Shown here piece after piece: positions 9,237 through 19,878 of a stretch of DNA of 64,000 nucleotides (its first letter is position 1; every line of letters begins with the position of its first letter). Below the pieces are notes generated by a model. The model did no database searches, was not told the origin of the DNA, and worked only from the letters and a program-made list of their open reading frames with translations. Made by a program: the position numbers and the translations under genes. This DNA is from Mariniphaga sp. (lineage in GTDB: Bacteria > Bacteroidota > Bacteroidia > Bacteroidales > Prolixibacteraceae): the NCBI GenBank assembly GCA_024636975.1, contig JAGXGA010000013.1, positions 1-64,000 of the forward strand, in the 5' to 3' direction.

Positions 9237-11561
9237 ATGATACTTTTTAATACAAAACTTGTAATTCGAAATTTATTGAAAAATAAAGTTTATTCTTTTC
9301 TAATAATCGGGGGATTTTCAATAGGCTTTGCCGCCTGTATTCTTATTGGACTCTATTATCATTCTGAGAAGAGTGTAAATAAGGATTTTTCTCAATACAA
9401 TCAAGTTTACAGACTGTACGATGCGACTAATGATTCATATCATATTGATTACGCACTGTATTCAACACTGGCAGAAGATTATCCCGAAATTAAACAAGCC
9501 TGCCCGATGGGTTATTTTAACAGAATGGAGTTCACTGTAAAAGATGAAGAATCAAATGCCAGTACCCGTATTAGTGAACTAGTTAGTACAGATAATTCCT
9601 TTTTCCCTGTATTTGAGCCTGAAGTGACACAAATGTTGGGATTGTTACCCTTTGAGGGCAATCAATCGGCGATAATTACCGAGTCGGTTGCCTGCAGGCT
9701 ATTTGGTAATGAAAACGCATTGGGCAAAAAAGTAAACATCCATCAGATGTTTAGTGCAACAGTGACTGCCGTAATAAAAGACTTACCTGAGAATTCATCA
9801 TTTAAAGCTGAGATACTGCTAAACAGTGACTATGAAAACTTTCGGATTTTCCAGTCGTGCAACAATGGAAAGTGTAAATACCTTACCAACCATTACCTGC
9901 TCATACGCGATGATGCCAATATTGAGGATTTAACCCAAAGACTGAATGCCACCATTACCGGCAATGATACATTTGGTCTTCAGAACCTGGCCGACATCTA
10001 CCTTTCCCCGCTTACTGCAGAAGATATGCATTATAGAGGAAACAGTAAGATGCTGACAATATTCCTTCTCATTGCATTACTGATTCTTGTACTTTCAAGC
10101 ATTAACTACTTTAATTATATTCTTTCAATTCAGTATTCCAAACTTAAGATAACGGGGATAAATAAAGCCGTTGGAGCCGGAAACAGGCACTTGTTTTCAG
10201 CAATTATCACCGAGGTAACTATTGGTGTATTACTTTCAGTGATGATATCTCTTCTTTTTGTTTTTTTGCTTTTACCCTATTCAGGAATGTTGTTTGGCAA
10301 AGAGCTTCATTTTCTTCAACCGGGAGTGGTAAGGTTGATACCTGTATTTCTTGCAATTATAATTGCCGTTATTATTGCGAACAGTTTGGCACCCATTTAT
10401 TTGCTTTCTCGGTTTAATGTAACTGAATTCCTTTCAGGGCTAAGGAAAAAAGGAGGAAGACATATGGGGAAACAGGCAATGTTAACTTTTCAGATTACTG
10501 TATCAATTGCCCTTATTTCAGTTGTGCTGATAATCTTCAAGCAGCTGGGCTATATTAAACATCATGATTTAGGCTTTGATAAAGAATTACTTGTAAAAAT
10601 TGATCTTCCTTTTACTAATCCGAACCTTGTAACTCTTAAAAAGGAAGCGGAAAAATTTCCATTTGTTAAGAACAGCACGCTAAGTTTCGGTACCCCGGGT
10701 ATGATTAATAACAGTATGGGCAGCAATACAGGGGAAAACAGTTTTACGCTGAATTGCATTTACATGGGAGAGGACTTCCTGCAGACTATGGGTATTGAAT
10801 TATTAAAAGGCAGGCACTTAATGAAAAGTGACCTGGGCAAGGCCTGTTTGATAAATGAAGAGGCTTATAATCAGTTTGGCTGGGATAATCTTGAAAACAG
10901 AAAGTTCAATAATGGCCGGGAAGGTGGATATGAAGTGGTAGGGGTAATCAAAGACTTTCATGTACAATCACTACATCAAAAGATTTCCCCAACAGCCCTT
11001 CTTTATGATTCTCAAAACGGACAGTACAACGTCCTGTCGGTTCGGCTTGCACCCGGACAAATTGGTCAATATATAGAACAACTTCAAGGGGTTTGGGGAA
11101 AGGTTGTTCCAGATGAAACAATGAATTATACTTTCTATGATGACCAGATTCAGCTGATGTACCAAAAAGAGGACAGGCTGGCAAAATCGATCACCTTTTT
11201 TTCCATCGTGGCCATAGTTTTGACATGCATGGGAATCCTGGGGCAGATATATCTGGTTTCACTGAGTCGCGTAAAGGAAATTGGTATCCGCAAGGTGAAT
11301 GGTGCCAGAACGATAGAGATTCTGGCCATGTTGAACAAGAACTTTTTAATCTGGATTTTAATTGCCTTTCTTTTGGCAACACCTGTTTCCTGGTATGCTA
11401 TGAACAGGTGGCTTGCTGGTTTTGCCTATAAAACCACAATGAATTGGTGGATTTTTGCCCTTGCCGGATTGCTGACAATAGCAATTGCAGTGCTAACGGT
11501 GAGTTGGCAAAGCTGGAAGGCGGCTACCAGAAACCCAGTGGAAAGTTTAAGGTATGAATAG
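9237..11561 (+). CDS. FtsX/MacB-type ABC permease P4
   Basis: A 774-aa permease, among the shortest of the array. The first membrane segment is at about 18-40 (SFLIIGGFSIGFAACILIGLY), then a short first outer domain with a Cys pair (SCNNGKCKY near 206). The first coupling loop KITGINKAVGAGN near 302 is degenerate. The second, KEIGIRKVNGARTIEIL near 679, is close to consensus. The tail ends NPVESLRYE. The 99-bp leader before the ATG at 9237 has no clear promoter match. Forty bp separate its stop from P5, so it probably belongs to the same transcript as P5 and P6. Confidence 0.95.
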   Translation: MILFNTKLVIRNLLKNKVYSFLIIGGFSIGFAACILIGLYYHSEKSVNKDFSQYNQVYRLYDATNDSYHIDYALYSTLAEDYPEIKQACPMGYFNRMEFTVKDEESNASTRISELVSTDNSFFPVFEPEVTQMLGLLPFEGNQSAIITESVACRLFGNENALGKKVNIHQMFSATVTAVIKDLPENSSFKAEILLNSDYENFRIFQSCNNGKCKYLTNHYLLIRDDANIEDLTQRLNATITGNDTFGLQNLADIYLSPLTAEDMHYRGNSKMLTIFLLIALLILVLSSINYFNYILSIQYSKLKITGINKAVGAGNRHLFSAIITEVTIGVLLSVMISLLFVFLLLPYSGMLFGKELHFLQPGVVRLIPVFLAIIIAVIIANSLAPIYLLSRFNVTEFLSGLRKKGGRHMGKQAMLTFQITVSIALISVVLIIFKQLGYIKHHDLGFDKELLVKIDLPFTNPNLVTLKKEAEKFPFVKNSTLSFGTPGMINNSMGSNTGENSFTLNCIYMGEDFLQTMGIELLKGRHLMKSDLGKACLINEEAYNQFGWDNLENRKFNNGREGGYEVVGVIKDFHVQSLHQKISPTALLYDSQNGQYNVLSVRLAPGQIGQYIEQLQGVWGKVVPDETMNYTFYDDQIQLMYQKEDRLAKSITFFSIVAIVLTCMGILGQIYLVSLSRVKEIGIRKVNGARTIEILAMLNKNFLIWILIAFLLATPVSWYAMNRWLAGFAYKTTMNWWIFALAGLLTIAIAVLTVSWQSWKAATRNPVESLRYE

Positions 11562-11600
11562 AACACAAATATGAGAAGCTTGTAATTAAGAAAAATAAAT

Positions 11601-14024
11601 ATGAATTTCTATTTTAAAATTGCAGTTCGAAACCTGGTGAGGGAAAGGAAAGATTCATTTTTTCTGCTTTCCTCTGTTTGCATCGGAATAATTACTTTCA
11701 TGCTGGTTTCTGGTTATGTTTTTTATGAAAAAGGATTCGACCGCTTTTTTCGCGATCATAAAAACATCTACAGGGTAACAACAGAAATATTTAATGAGAA
11801 TGAACTGACCCTTCATATTCCCGAATGTGAACGTGGTGTGTCATTTTTTCTTAAGGAAAATCACCCTGGAGTTTTGGCTGCCGGCTTTCTATCCCAAACT
11901 AATAATCCACAATTTAAAATTGGTGAGGAACTGTTTACAAACCAGTATATTTACCATGCCTCTCCCGGATTTCTTGATGTTTTTTCTATCCCGTTGATAA
12001 AAGGAAGTGCAGCCGAAATTCTTACAAAACCTTACACCGCAGTTATTTCGGAACGTACTGCCAAAAAGTATTTCGGAGCAACAAACCCGGTAGGACAGGT
12101 TCTATTCAAGTATCCGGCTTACGAATATGTCATAGAAGGTGTTTTTAAGGATATCCCGCGGCAGGCACATTTCAGTGCTGAGGTATTGCTTTCATTTCAT
12201 GACGATATGAACCTTCCACCTCCGGTAAAAGCCCAATGGGGCGAAACAGGTTTTTATACCTACCTGAAACTCATGCCTGATGCTGAAATCAACCAGGTTG
12301 AAGCAGGAATTAACGCTGTGGTTCGTGAAAACAAAAGCAGCTATTTCGATATGAACAGTATTCACCATCAGTATCATTTGCAAAGATTGAATGATATCCA
12401 TCTTCATTCCAACTTAAGAGGTGAACTGCAACCCAATGCGCGAGCCCAATATGTTTATCTCATCCTCATCATAGGGCTGCTTATTTTATTTGCATCAGGT
12501 TTTAACTACATCCAATATTCATTTTCCAGATTAGTCTACTCCGCAAAAAAAACCGGAATTAAAAAAGTTAATGGAGCTTCCGGTTCCGACATCATCTTAT
12601 CATCTCTGGCCGAATCATTAGTGATGCATATTCTGGCACTCCTGATTTCATTATTTGTTGCACGTTTGCTATTCCCTTTCATTTACAACCAGTTTGGAAT
12701 TGAGCTGGAACCGGTATTTACCAATCCGGCTTTTATGGTCATTCTGCTGGGCATTGTATTACTAAGCATAATCCTAAATGGAATTTTGCCTGCTCTTCTG
12801 ATCAACCGTTTCAACAGCTTTGAATTGTTAAAGCTGAAGTACAACCCTGTTTCAGGCAGCATCTCCATCCGGCAGGTAATTGTTGTTGCTCAATTTGTTA
12901 TTATAATAGCTATTATTTCAGGGATTTTTGGAATGAATAAGCAGGTCCGCTTCCTGATTCGAAAAGACAAAGGTTTTGATGTGAAGAATACCCTTGTAAT
13001 TAAAGTTCCTCAAAACATCAGAAAAGCTTCACAACGGGTAAACAACCTGCAGGCATTCGAAAACAACTTATTAGGTCATACTTCCATAGCCGGAATTTCC
13101 AGTTCAAATACAATACCCGGTGATTTGCCTTCCTACAATTTTAATTTTAGGGAAATTCAATCAAAAATCGGAGGGAAAGCTGCAGTTATTGTTGCTGATA
13201 AGAACTTTATAAGCAATTACAAAATTAAATTACTGGCTGGCAATAATTTTTTTGATTATAGCTCCGGCGAAGAAAATAGTGGATGTATAATTAACCGGGC
13301 CTGCCTTCAGGTGCTGGGATTTCAAAATCCGGAAGATGCAGTTGGAAGGGTGTTGAATATGGAAGATGAAAGCGGGATGCAAAACTTTGAAGCGCCAATA
13401 CTGGGGGTTGTTGAAAATGTGGATTTCAGCGATGCAAAACAAAAACATGAACCTATAATTTTAATCGACTGGACAAAGGAGATGCTTTGGGGGAACTACT
13501 CCATAAAAGCTACAACTTCACAATATGCAACGATTCTGCCATTTATCAGGAAAGTTTTTACGACTACATTCCCAAATCATCCTTTTGAATACATCATTCT
13601 TGAGGATTATTATAACAGTCAGTTTGAAAGAGAAAACCAACTGATAAAAATATTCAGGATGTTCATTGGCGTGGCCATTTTAATCAGCGTGATTAACCTG
13701 TTTTCTATTTCATTGCTCATTTCTTCAGCACGGGTAAAGGAAATAGGCATTCGTAAAGTAAACGGAGCCAAAGTTTCTGAAATATTAACCCTGCTTAATA
13801 AAGACTTTGTAAAATGGGTAGCAATTGCATTTATAATTGCTGCACCTGTTGCATATTATGCCATTAGCAAATGGCTCGAAAGTTTTGCCTACAAAACAAG
13901 CTTAAGCTGGTGGGTTTTTGCCCTTGCCGGTTTACTGGCCCTGGGCATTGCCCTGCTGACGGTAAGTTGGCAAAGCTGGCGTGCAGCAACGAGAAATCCG
14001 GTGGAGGCATTGAGATACGAGTAA
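11601..14024 (+). CDS. FtsX/MacB-type ABC permease P5
   Basis: At 807 aa the longest permease of the array. The first membrane segment is at about 22-42 (LLSSVCIGIITFMLVSGYVF), then EKGFDRFFRDHKNIYRVT. The first coupling loop KKTGIKKVNGASGS near 316 keeps the VNGA core. The second, KEIGIRKVNGAKVSEIL near 712, is consensus. The tail ends NPVEALRYE with TAA. The second outer domain (about 455-675) carries extra length, including a Cys (GCIINRACLQV near 556). P6 begins 21 bp after the stop, the tightest spacing among P1-P12, indicating co-transcription. Confidence 0.95.
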   Translation: MNFYFKIAVRNLVRERKDSFFLLSSVCIGIITFMLVSGYVFYEKGFDRFFRDHKNIYRVTTEIFNENELTLHIPECERGVSFFLKENHPGVLAAGFLSQTNNPQFKIGEELFTNQYIYHASPGFLDVFSIPLIKGSAAEILTKPYTAVISERTAKKYFGATNPVGQVLFKYPAYEYVIEGVFKDIPRQAHFSAEVLLSFHDDMNLPPPVKAQWGETGFYTYLKLMPDAEINQVEAGINAVVRENKSSYFDMNSIHHQYHLQRLNDIHLHSNLRGELQPNARAQYVYLILIIGLLILFASGFNYIQYSFSRLVYSAKKTGIKKVNGASGSDIILSSLAESLVMHILALLISLFVARLLFPFIYNQFGIELEPVFTNPAFMVILLGIVLLSIILNGILPALLINRFNSFELLKLKYNPVSGSISIRQVIVVAQFVIIIAIISGIFGMNKQVRFLIRKDKGFDVKNTLVIKVPQNIRKASQRVNNLQAFENNLLGHTSIAGISSSNTIPGDLPSYNFNFREIQSKIGGKAAVIVADKNFISNYKIKLLAGNNFFDYSSGEENSGCIINRACLQVLGFQNPEDAVGRVLNMEDESGMQNFEAPILGVVENVDFSDAKQKHEPIILIDWTKEMLWGNYSIKATTSQYATILPFIRKVFTTTFPNHPFEYIILEDYYNSQFERENQLIKIFRMFIGVAILISVINLFSISLLISSARVKEIGIRKVNGAKVSEILTLLNKDFVKWVAIAFIIAAPVAYYAISKWLESFAYKTSLSWWVFALAGLLALGIALLTVSWQSWRAATRNPVEALRYE

Positions 14025-14045
14025 AGCAAAAATAAAATTACCGAC

Positions 14046-16421
14046 ATGATTAATCATTTTTTAAAACTTAGCTTTCGCAACATCATTAAAAATAAAACAA
14101 ACACGGGTATCAACATTGCCAGTTTAGCATTGGGAGTTACTATTTTGTTGTTAATAGTGGTGTATGCAGTAAATGAATTGAGTGTCGATAATTTTAATTT
14201 GAAAGCCGATCGAATCTATAAAATCACCTATGGAAATTCGAGTCTCACTCCAGGTCCTTTAAATGAATACCTGAAAGACCAGTTTCCTGAAATTGAGCAA
14301 ACCACGCACATCGAAACTCGTCAGCTATCTATGTTTTCGCCTGTAATTCAGTACAATAACCAATCTTTCGAAATTGAAAAGTACTATTCTGCCGACCCGG
14401 GATTTTTCGAAATATTTGATTTTGAAGTCGTACAAGGCGATCTCAAATCGGCTATGGAAGCTCCCTTTTCTCTTGTTTTAACTGAAAGTGAAGCTTCGAG
14501 AATATTTAACAACAAAAACCCCATTGGAGAAACAGTAACCTGGAAAATTTTTCAGGACTTCACTTTTACAGTAAATGCTGTTATTAAAGATTTACCTTCA
14601 AACTCATCCATTCAGTTTAATGGTCTTGTTTCCGATGCATCGGTTAATGGAGTGGGAGGTCAACGTTATTCTGCCAACTGGGGTTATACCGTTTATGAAA
14701 GTTATGTATTGCTGAAACCCAATGTTGATGCCAAATTGCTGGAGGAAAAACTGGCAGTGAATCTGATTTCCTACTATCAAACGAATTTGTCGGATTCGGA
14801 AAGTTTAAATGACGCCAAAGCAAATCCAATTCAGTTGCATACCTTAAAAGACATCTATTTTAATAAAGACCTCTCTAACGACACAACCAACCGTGGAAAC
14901 ATGGCGCTGGTAAATATGCTTTTCATTATTGGTGGCATTGTAATGTTGCTTTCGGTAATCAATTATATAAACCTTACAACAGCGCGTGCATCAAGCCGAA
15001 CCAAAGAAATTGCCGTTCAAAAGTTAATTGGCTCAAACAAAAGATATTTAATTCTTCAGCACCTTTCAGAAACAACTTTAATTAGCTTTTTAGCTGTTGC
15101 TATTGGAACGTGTTTGGCACTTTTGCTAGTCAGGCAGTTCGGCAATTTCATGAATGTAGCAAACGGATTAAAATTCCAGCCCTGGATGTTCGCACTGCTG
15201 GTTCCTGCTACTATCGTGTTAGGTGTAGTTTCCGGAATATATCCTGCTTTTTTGCTTTCTTCCCGAAAAGCCATTGATATTATGAAGATGAAGGGGGGTG
15301 TAAAAAGTAAAGGCGGAAATCTTCGTCATTCACTAATTATCTTCCAGTTTTCGGTGACCATCGCTTTAATTGCAGCAACATTTTTAATCTTCAAACAATT
15401 AAAATTCATAAAAGATAAAGATCTTGGAATTCCTAAAGAACAAATTGTTTACGCCAAACTTCCATTTCAGATTCTTCGGGGCAATAAAGAAATATTACGC
15501 GAACGTTTACTTGCAATCCCTGAAATTAAACAAGCCGCATTTTCAAGCAACATTTTTGGAAAAATTGAAGGACTGGATAACCAGGAAATTGATGGTAAAA
15601 ACCTGAACTTTGCAACAACCTGGGTCGATACAGAATTCATTAATCTTTATAACCTGCAGTTGGTTGATGGACGTTTCTTTTCGAAAGATTTGAAAACAGA
15701 TGAAAATGCCACCGCTTTAATTAATGAGGCTGCGGTTCGCGATTTTGGAGTTGAAGATCCTTATCAGTTAAGTATTCGTGTGCCGGGAGGAAAGGCAAAA
15801 GTGGTGGGAATTATAAAAGATTTCAATTACAAATCGTTGCACAGCAAAATAGAACCGCTGGTCATTATTTATCTTCCAGGGCAGGGGCAGTTTGTAAATC
15901 TGAAAGTATCAGGCTTAAACATTCCCGGGACGCTGGAGAAAGTTAGTACCGTTTGGAATGAACTTGCTCCCGGATTTCCATTCAGCTATAATTTTTTAGA
16001 ACAGGACTTTGAACTACTTTACAAAAAAGATGATCAAATGGCAAAAGCAGTTATGCTGTTTTCGCTTATCGCCATTGCTATTGCAGTACTGGGGATTTTT
16101 GGTCTTTCTATTTTTATGGGTGAATTTAGAATCAAAGAAATCGGCATCCGTAAAATAAATGGAGCTAATATTTCTGAAGTGATGGTGATGTTAAATAAAG
16201 ATTTCATGAAATGGATTGCTATTGCTTTTGCAGTTGCCACACCAATTGCATGGTTTGCCACACATAAATGGCTTCAAGGCTTTGCCTTTAAAACCAACCT
16301 GAGTTGGTGGATTTTTGCACTGGCCGGGTTGCTGGCTTTGGTAATTGCACTATTGACGGTGAGCTGGCAGAGTTGGCGGGCAGCAACGAGGAATCCGGTT
16401 GAGGCTTTACGGTATGAATAG
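14046..16421 (+). CDS. FtsX/MacB-type ABC permease P6
   Basis: A 791-aa permease. The first membrane segment is at about 21-42 (INIASLALGVTILLLIVVYAV), followed by NELSVDNFNLKADRIYKIT. The first outer domain resembles a complete MacB_PCD module (EIEQTTHIETRQ, then a GETVTWKIFQDFTFTV strand pair). The first coupling loop KEIAVQKLIGSN near 319 is altered (AVQK for GIRK). The second, KEIGIRKINGANISEVM near 696, is near consensus. The tail ends NPVEALRYE. It is followed by an 89-bp AT-rich spacer and the esterase gene, which interrupts the permease series. Confidence 0.95.
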   Translation: MINHFLKLSFRNIIKNKTNTGINIASLALGVTILLLIVVYAVNELSVDNFNLKADRIYKITYGNSSLTPGPLNEYLKDQFPEIEQTTHIETRQLSMFSPVIQYNNQSFEIEKYYSADPGFFEIFDFEVVQGDLKSAMEAPFSLVLTESEASRIFNNKNPIGETVTWKIFQDFTFTVNAVIKDLPSNSSIQFNGLVSDASVNGVGGQRYSANWGYTVYESYVLLKPNVDAKLLEEKLAVNLISYYQTNLSDSESLNDAKANPIQLHTLKDIYFNKDLSNDTTNRGNMALVNMLFIIGGIVMLLSVINYINLTTARASSRTKEIAVQKLIGSNKRYLILQHLSETTLISFLAVAIGTCLALLLVRQFGNFMNVANGLKFQPWMFALLVPATIVLGVVSGIYPAFLLSSRKAIDIMKMKGGVKSKGGNLRHSLIIFQFSVTIALIAATFLIFKQLKFIKDKDLGIPKEQIVYAKLPFQILRGNKEILRERLLAIPEIKQAAFSSNIFGKIEGLDNQEIDGKNLNFATTWVDTEFINLYNLQLVDGRFFSKDLKTDENATALINEAAVRDFGVEDPYQLSIRVPGGKAKVVGIIKDFNYKSLHSKIEPLVIIYLPGQGQFVNLKVSGLNIPGTLEKVSTVWNELAPGFPFSYNFLEQDFELLYKKDDQMAKAVMLFSLIAIAIAVLGIFGLSIFMGEFRIKEIGIRKINGANISEVMVMLNKDFMKWIAIAFAVATPIAWFATHKWLQGFAFKTNLSWWIFALAGLLALVIALLTVSWQSWRAATRNPVEALRYE

Positions 16422-16510
16422 TCGTATAAATTAGAAAAAATGAAATAATTAAGGGACATCATAAAATCAAATAATTAATTAGATATATATCCATTACAAA
16501 TTCAAAATAA

Positions 16511-17317
16511 ATGAAAACATTAATTATATCAACTTTAGGACTATCAATCATATTATTATTATCGACTACAATATTGTTTGGTCAAGACATAAATGTAGGG
16601 TTTAAAAAATCCATTGAATCTAAGGTATTGAATGAAAACAGAAAGTTAATAATTAATCTACCTAAAGATTATAATACCACTGATAAAACTTACCCCGTTA
16701 TTTACCGCCTTGACGGAGATTTAGATTTATTTATCGAAACAGTTAGTGTAATTAATCGCCTGATTTATTCAGAAGAATTAATACCCGAAATGATTGTTGT
16801 TATGATTGAAAATACAAACAGAAACCGGGATATGATGCCAACAAACACAGGATTTTTTAAAGCAGAACCGGGGGCTGAAAATTTCAAAGAATTTATTGAA
16901 AATGAATTAGTCCCCTATATTAATAGCACTTACCGGACAACAAATGAAAAATTAATCTGCGGACAGTCGTTAAGTGCAATATTCACATTGTATTATTTCC
17001 TTACAAGTCCTGATTCATTCGATTCATTTATTGCATGTAGTGGCGGGTTTCCCGATTGCGAAGAGTACTTTATGGACTTGACAAACAATTTTCTAAAAAG
17101 GAAACAACATGAAACAAAGAATATTTTTTTAACACATGGGCTAAAGGATTTTCTTGACCAGGAAGGTGTTATTAAAAAACAACTACTAAGTTTTTCCAAA
17201 AAAATTGAAACGAAGAAAAACATTGTTAGTGAATTAAAAATCTATGAAGAGGAAGGACATGTCCCTTTTCAAAGTTTATATCATGGATTAAAATTCATTT
17301 ATGCATCAAATAAATAA
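16511..17317 (+). CDS. Secreted alpha/beta-hydrolase, putative esterase (esterase D/Fes-like)
   Basis: A 268-aa protein of the putative esterase family (PF00756-like alpha/beta hydrolase). A hydrophobic N-terminus (about 1-24, ending FGQD) indicates export, probably to the periplasm. YPVIYRLDGD near 62-71 is the typical early strand, CGQSLSA near 156 holds the likely nucleophile Ser, THGLKDFLD near 209 the probable acidic residue, and EEGHVPF near 251 the catalytic His. The family hydrolyses ester bonds of diverse substrates such as siderophores or acylated sugars; the actual substrate is unknown. The gene is markedly more AT-rich than its permease neighbours and stands alone between P6 and P7, which fits later insertion. 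It might process a ligand of the neighbouring permeases, but only proximity supports that. Confidence 0.85.
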   Translation: MKTLIISTLGLSIILLLSTTILFGQDINVGFKKSIESKVLNENRKLIINLPKDYNTTDKTYPVIYRLDGDLDLFIETVSVINRLIYSEELIPEMIVVMIENTNRNRDMMPTNTGFFKAEPGAENFKEFIENELVPYINSTYRTTNEKLICGQSLSAIFTLYYFLTSPDSFDSFIACSGGFPDCEEYFMDLTNNFLKRKQHETKNIFLTHGLKDFLDQEGVIKKQLLSFSKKIETKKNIVSELKIYEEEGHVPFQSLYHGLKFIYASNK

Positions 17318-17375
17318 TAATTAGCAAAAAGAGCTGGCGGAAAATAAAATCAGTCAAATTAAAATCCTAGAAGAT

Positions 17376-19763
17376 ATGGTACTCTACAGTCTAAAAATAA
17401 TACTGCGCCGCCTGTTTAAAGACAAAGCTTTTTCGACCATTAGTTTAGTCGGTTTGGTTATCGGAATTGCCTCATTTCTGATCCTGTTTTTGTATGTTTC
17501 AAACGAAAAAAGTTTTGATAAACATTTTAATGATCATGAAAGAATATACCGTGTTACTTCTATTCCAGGAGGTCGGGAAGAAACTCTCTGGGCGCGAAGT
17601 CTTGGAATCATTCACACCGCCACCGCCAGGATTCCCGAAATTGAAGATGCTATTCAGTTTTCGCACTGCGAAGTGGGAACCATAAAAATGGGTGAGCAAA
17701 CGTTTCAGCAAAACGATATCATGTCGGTTGACGAAAATTTTATTGAAATGTTTTCGGTACAATCAAAAGTGGGAGATTTATCGGAAATCACCAGACCAAA
17801 TACTGTTTTTATAAGCGAAGATTTTGCCGGCAAGCATTTTAAAAATGAAAACCCGGTAGGGCAGATAATTTCTATTGAAGCGTTACAATATGCCCGTAAT
17901 ATTGGTAATTATGAGATCAGGGGAATTGTAAAAAACACTCACCCCAAAACTCATTTTAAATACGAATTGCTGCTTTCGCAAAAAGGTGGCTTGCAGGAAA
18001 GATATGAAGCGCAGCCCAGTCAGAAAACACAATGGCTTTACAACTATATCAAATTAAGAAAGGGAGCTTTGCCCCGTGAGGTTGAAAATAAATTATTGAG
18101 TTATTACGATGCCAGCAGTTTAAAACAAACACGAGGGCCTAAAGATTATCAGTTTCAGTTGGTGCCGATGGACGACATTCATTTAAAATCAAATTTTCGG
18201 TTTGAATTAAAAGAAAGTTCCAGCAAAATAAACATCGGGTTATTTTTATTTATTTCGTTTGTAATTTTACTGGTTTCGCTGCTCAATTTTGTCAATCTCA
18301 CCATTGCCAAACTAATAAAACAGTCGAAAGAACTGGGGTTGAAAAAATCAATTGGCGCCACTCAAGGTCAATTAACCAGCCAGATTTTAGCTGAAGTGTT
18401 TCTGTTTTGTTTGGTTTCGATTATTCTTGCATTTAGCACCATCGAATTCATAAAACCTTTTGTAAACAAGTTTTTTGAAATCGACTTTAATATTTATTAT
18501 TCCGAGCCGGTTGTAGCACTGAGTGTACTTTTGGTGTTGGGTTTCTGCCTCGGATTAACGGCCATTTTTGTCGGGTTGTTTCTTTTGCGAAAAACTTCTG
18601 CCATTGAAATTCTTTCTGGAAAAATTAATTATTCGGGAAGTCATATTCTGAAATCATTGCTGGTTTTACAAATTACTATCGTAATTATTATCATATCTTC
18701 CACTTTTTTGGTGAACAAACAAATCAACTTTGTTTTAAACCAACCACTGGGTTTCGATAAGGAAAATGTGGTGGTAATCAATCTGAAAGATTTTTCGAAT
18801 GACCCGGCAGTTTTTGCACGTGAGTTGGAAAAACAAAGTCAGATAGCATCGGTTGGTTTTACCATGCAGCATTTTGGGTACCCTGCACAAAGTTTACCCC
18901 TCGAAGGTTTGGGTATCGATGGAACAGCTGAAATGGTTTTCGCCAATTACAACTACTTGGAAACAATGAATATCCAGCTTTTGGAAAACTGGATTAGCCC
19001 ATCGGCAGATACGGTGCGTGGGATGGTAATAAATAATCATTTGTACAAACGACTGATGGAAAGACACGGAAGTATGGAAGCATTAAAAACTTTTAATGAG
19101 TCACAGCCTCTGGAATCCGATCAAACCCGGATTAATTTTGTTGGGGTGGCCAAAGATTTTAATTACAGTTCGGCACACGAATTTGTAGGCGATTTTGCAT
19201 TTTGGTTGGGTGAATCAAACAACCTGGCGCGGTTTATTCATGTTCGTATAAATTCTGGAAGTCTTCGCACAGGAATTGACAAAATCAGAGAAACCTGGAA
19301 CACTTACTATCCGGGGCAGGAATTTGATTTTTTCTTTATTGACGAAACCATTTCTTCGCAGTACAAGGCTGAAACCATTTTAAGCCGGATACTTTTTGCT
19401 TTTTCAATCATCGGGATTTTAATCAGCATCCTTGGTATCAGTGCACTTGCATTGTTTATTTCTCAACAACGTACCAAGGAAATCGGCATCCGCAAAGTAA
19501 ACGGTGCCCGTGTTTCTGAAATACTTACCCTGCTCAACATAGACTTCGTGAAATGGGTAGTTATTGCTTTTGTAATTGCCACGCCCATTGCTTATTACAC
19601 TATGAATAAATGGCTCGAAAACTTTGCTTACAAAACCAGTTTAAGTTGGTGGATTTTTGCACTAGCCGGTTTGCTGGCACTGGGAATCGCATTGCTGACG
19701 GTAAGCTGGCAGAGCTGGCGGGCGGCGACGAGGAATCCGGGGGAGGCATTAAGATATGAATGA
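17376..19763 (+). CDS. FtsX/MacB-type ABC permease P7
   Basis: A 795-aa permease with the first membrane segment at about 22-42 (SLVGLVIGIASFLILFLYV), then NEKSFDKHFNDHERIYRVT. The first coupling loop is KELGLKKSIGATQ near 317, the second KEIGIRKVNGARVSEIL near 699. The tail ends NPGEALRYE, with Gly replacing the usual Val, and stops with TGA whereas most array genes end in TAA or TAG. The TGA overlaps the left arm of an inverted-repeat element (19763-19792), so the element seems to supply the stop. A further decayed tail lies just beyond that element. Confidence 0.95.
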   Translation: MVLYSLKIILRRLFKDKAFSTISLVGLVIGIASFLILFLYVSNEKSFDKHFNDHERIYRVTSIPGGREETLWARSLGIIHTATARIPEIEDAIQFSHCEVGTIKMGEQTFQQNDIMSVDENFIEMFSVQSKVGDLSEITRPNTVFISEDFAGKHFKNENPVGQIISIEALQYARNIGNYEIRGIVKNTHPKTHFKYELLLSQKGGLQERYEAQPSQKTQWLYNYIKLRKGALPREVENKLLSYYDASSLKQTRGPKDYQFQLVPMDDIHLKSNFRFELKESSSKINIGLFLFISFVILLVSLLNFVNLTIAKLIKQSKELGLKKSIGATQGQLTSQILAEVFLFCLVSIILAFSTIEFIKPFVNKFFEIDFNIYYSEPVVALSVLLVLGFCLGLTAIFVGLFLLRKTSAIEILSGKINYSGSHILKSLLVLQITIVIIIISSTFLVNKQINFVLNQPLGFDKENVVVINLKDFSNDPAVFARELEKQSQIASVGFTMQHFGYPAQSLPLEGLGIDGTAEMVFANYNYLETMNIQLLENWISPSADTVRGMVINNHLYKRLMERHGSMEALKTFNESQPLESDQTRINFVGVAKDFNYSSAHEFVGDFAFWLGESNNLARFIHVRINSGSLRTGIDKIRETWNTYYPGQEFDFFFIDETISSQYKAETILSRILFAFSIIGILISILGISALALFISQQRTKEIGIRKVNGARVSEILTLLNIDFVKWVVIAFVIATPIAYYTMNKWLENFAYKTSLSWWIFALAGLLALGIALLTVSWQSWRAATRNPGEALRYE

Positions 19764-19878
19764 AGCCCCCTCAAGCTCCCACGTGGGGGAGACAAAAAAC
19801 AGAAGAGACAATAAATGAAGAAAACAATAAAATACGACAGGCCTAAAATCTCCCCCTTGAGAAGATTTAGAGGGGCTT
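19763..19878. mobile_element. Small inverted-repeat (MITE-like) element inserted at the P7 stop
   Basis: A 116-bp element with imperfect 30-bp terminal inverted repeats, 19763-19792 and 19849-19878. The outer 7 bases AAGCCCC and GGGGCTT are exact complements, as are the inner GGGGGAGA (19785-19792) and TCTCCCCC (19849-19856). The centre is AT-rich and non-coding. It lies precisely between the end of P7 and the relic tail R3. Short GC-palindromic repeats of this general look are common between Bacteroidota genes. It could also act as an RNA hairpin. Confidence 0.6.
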
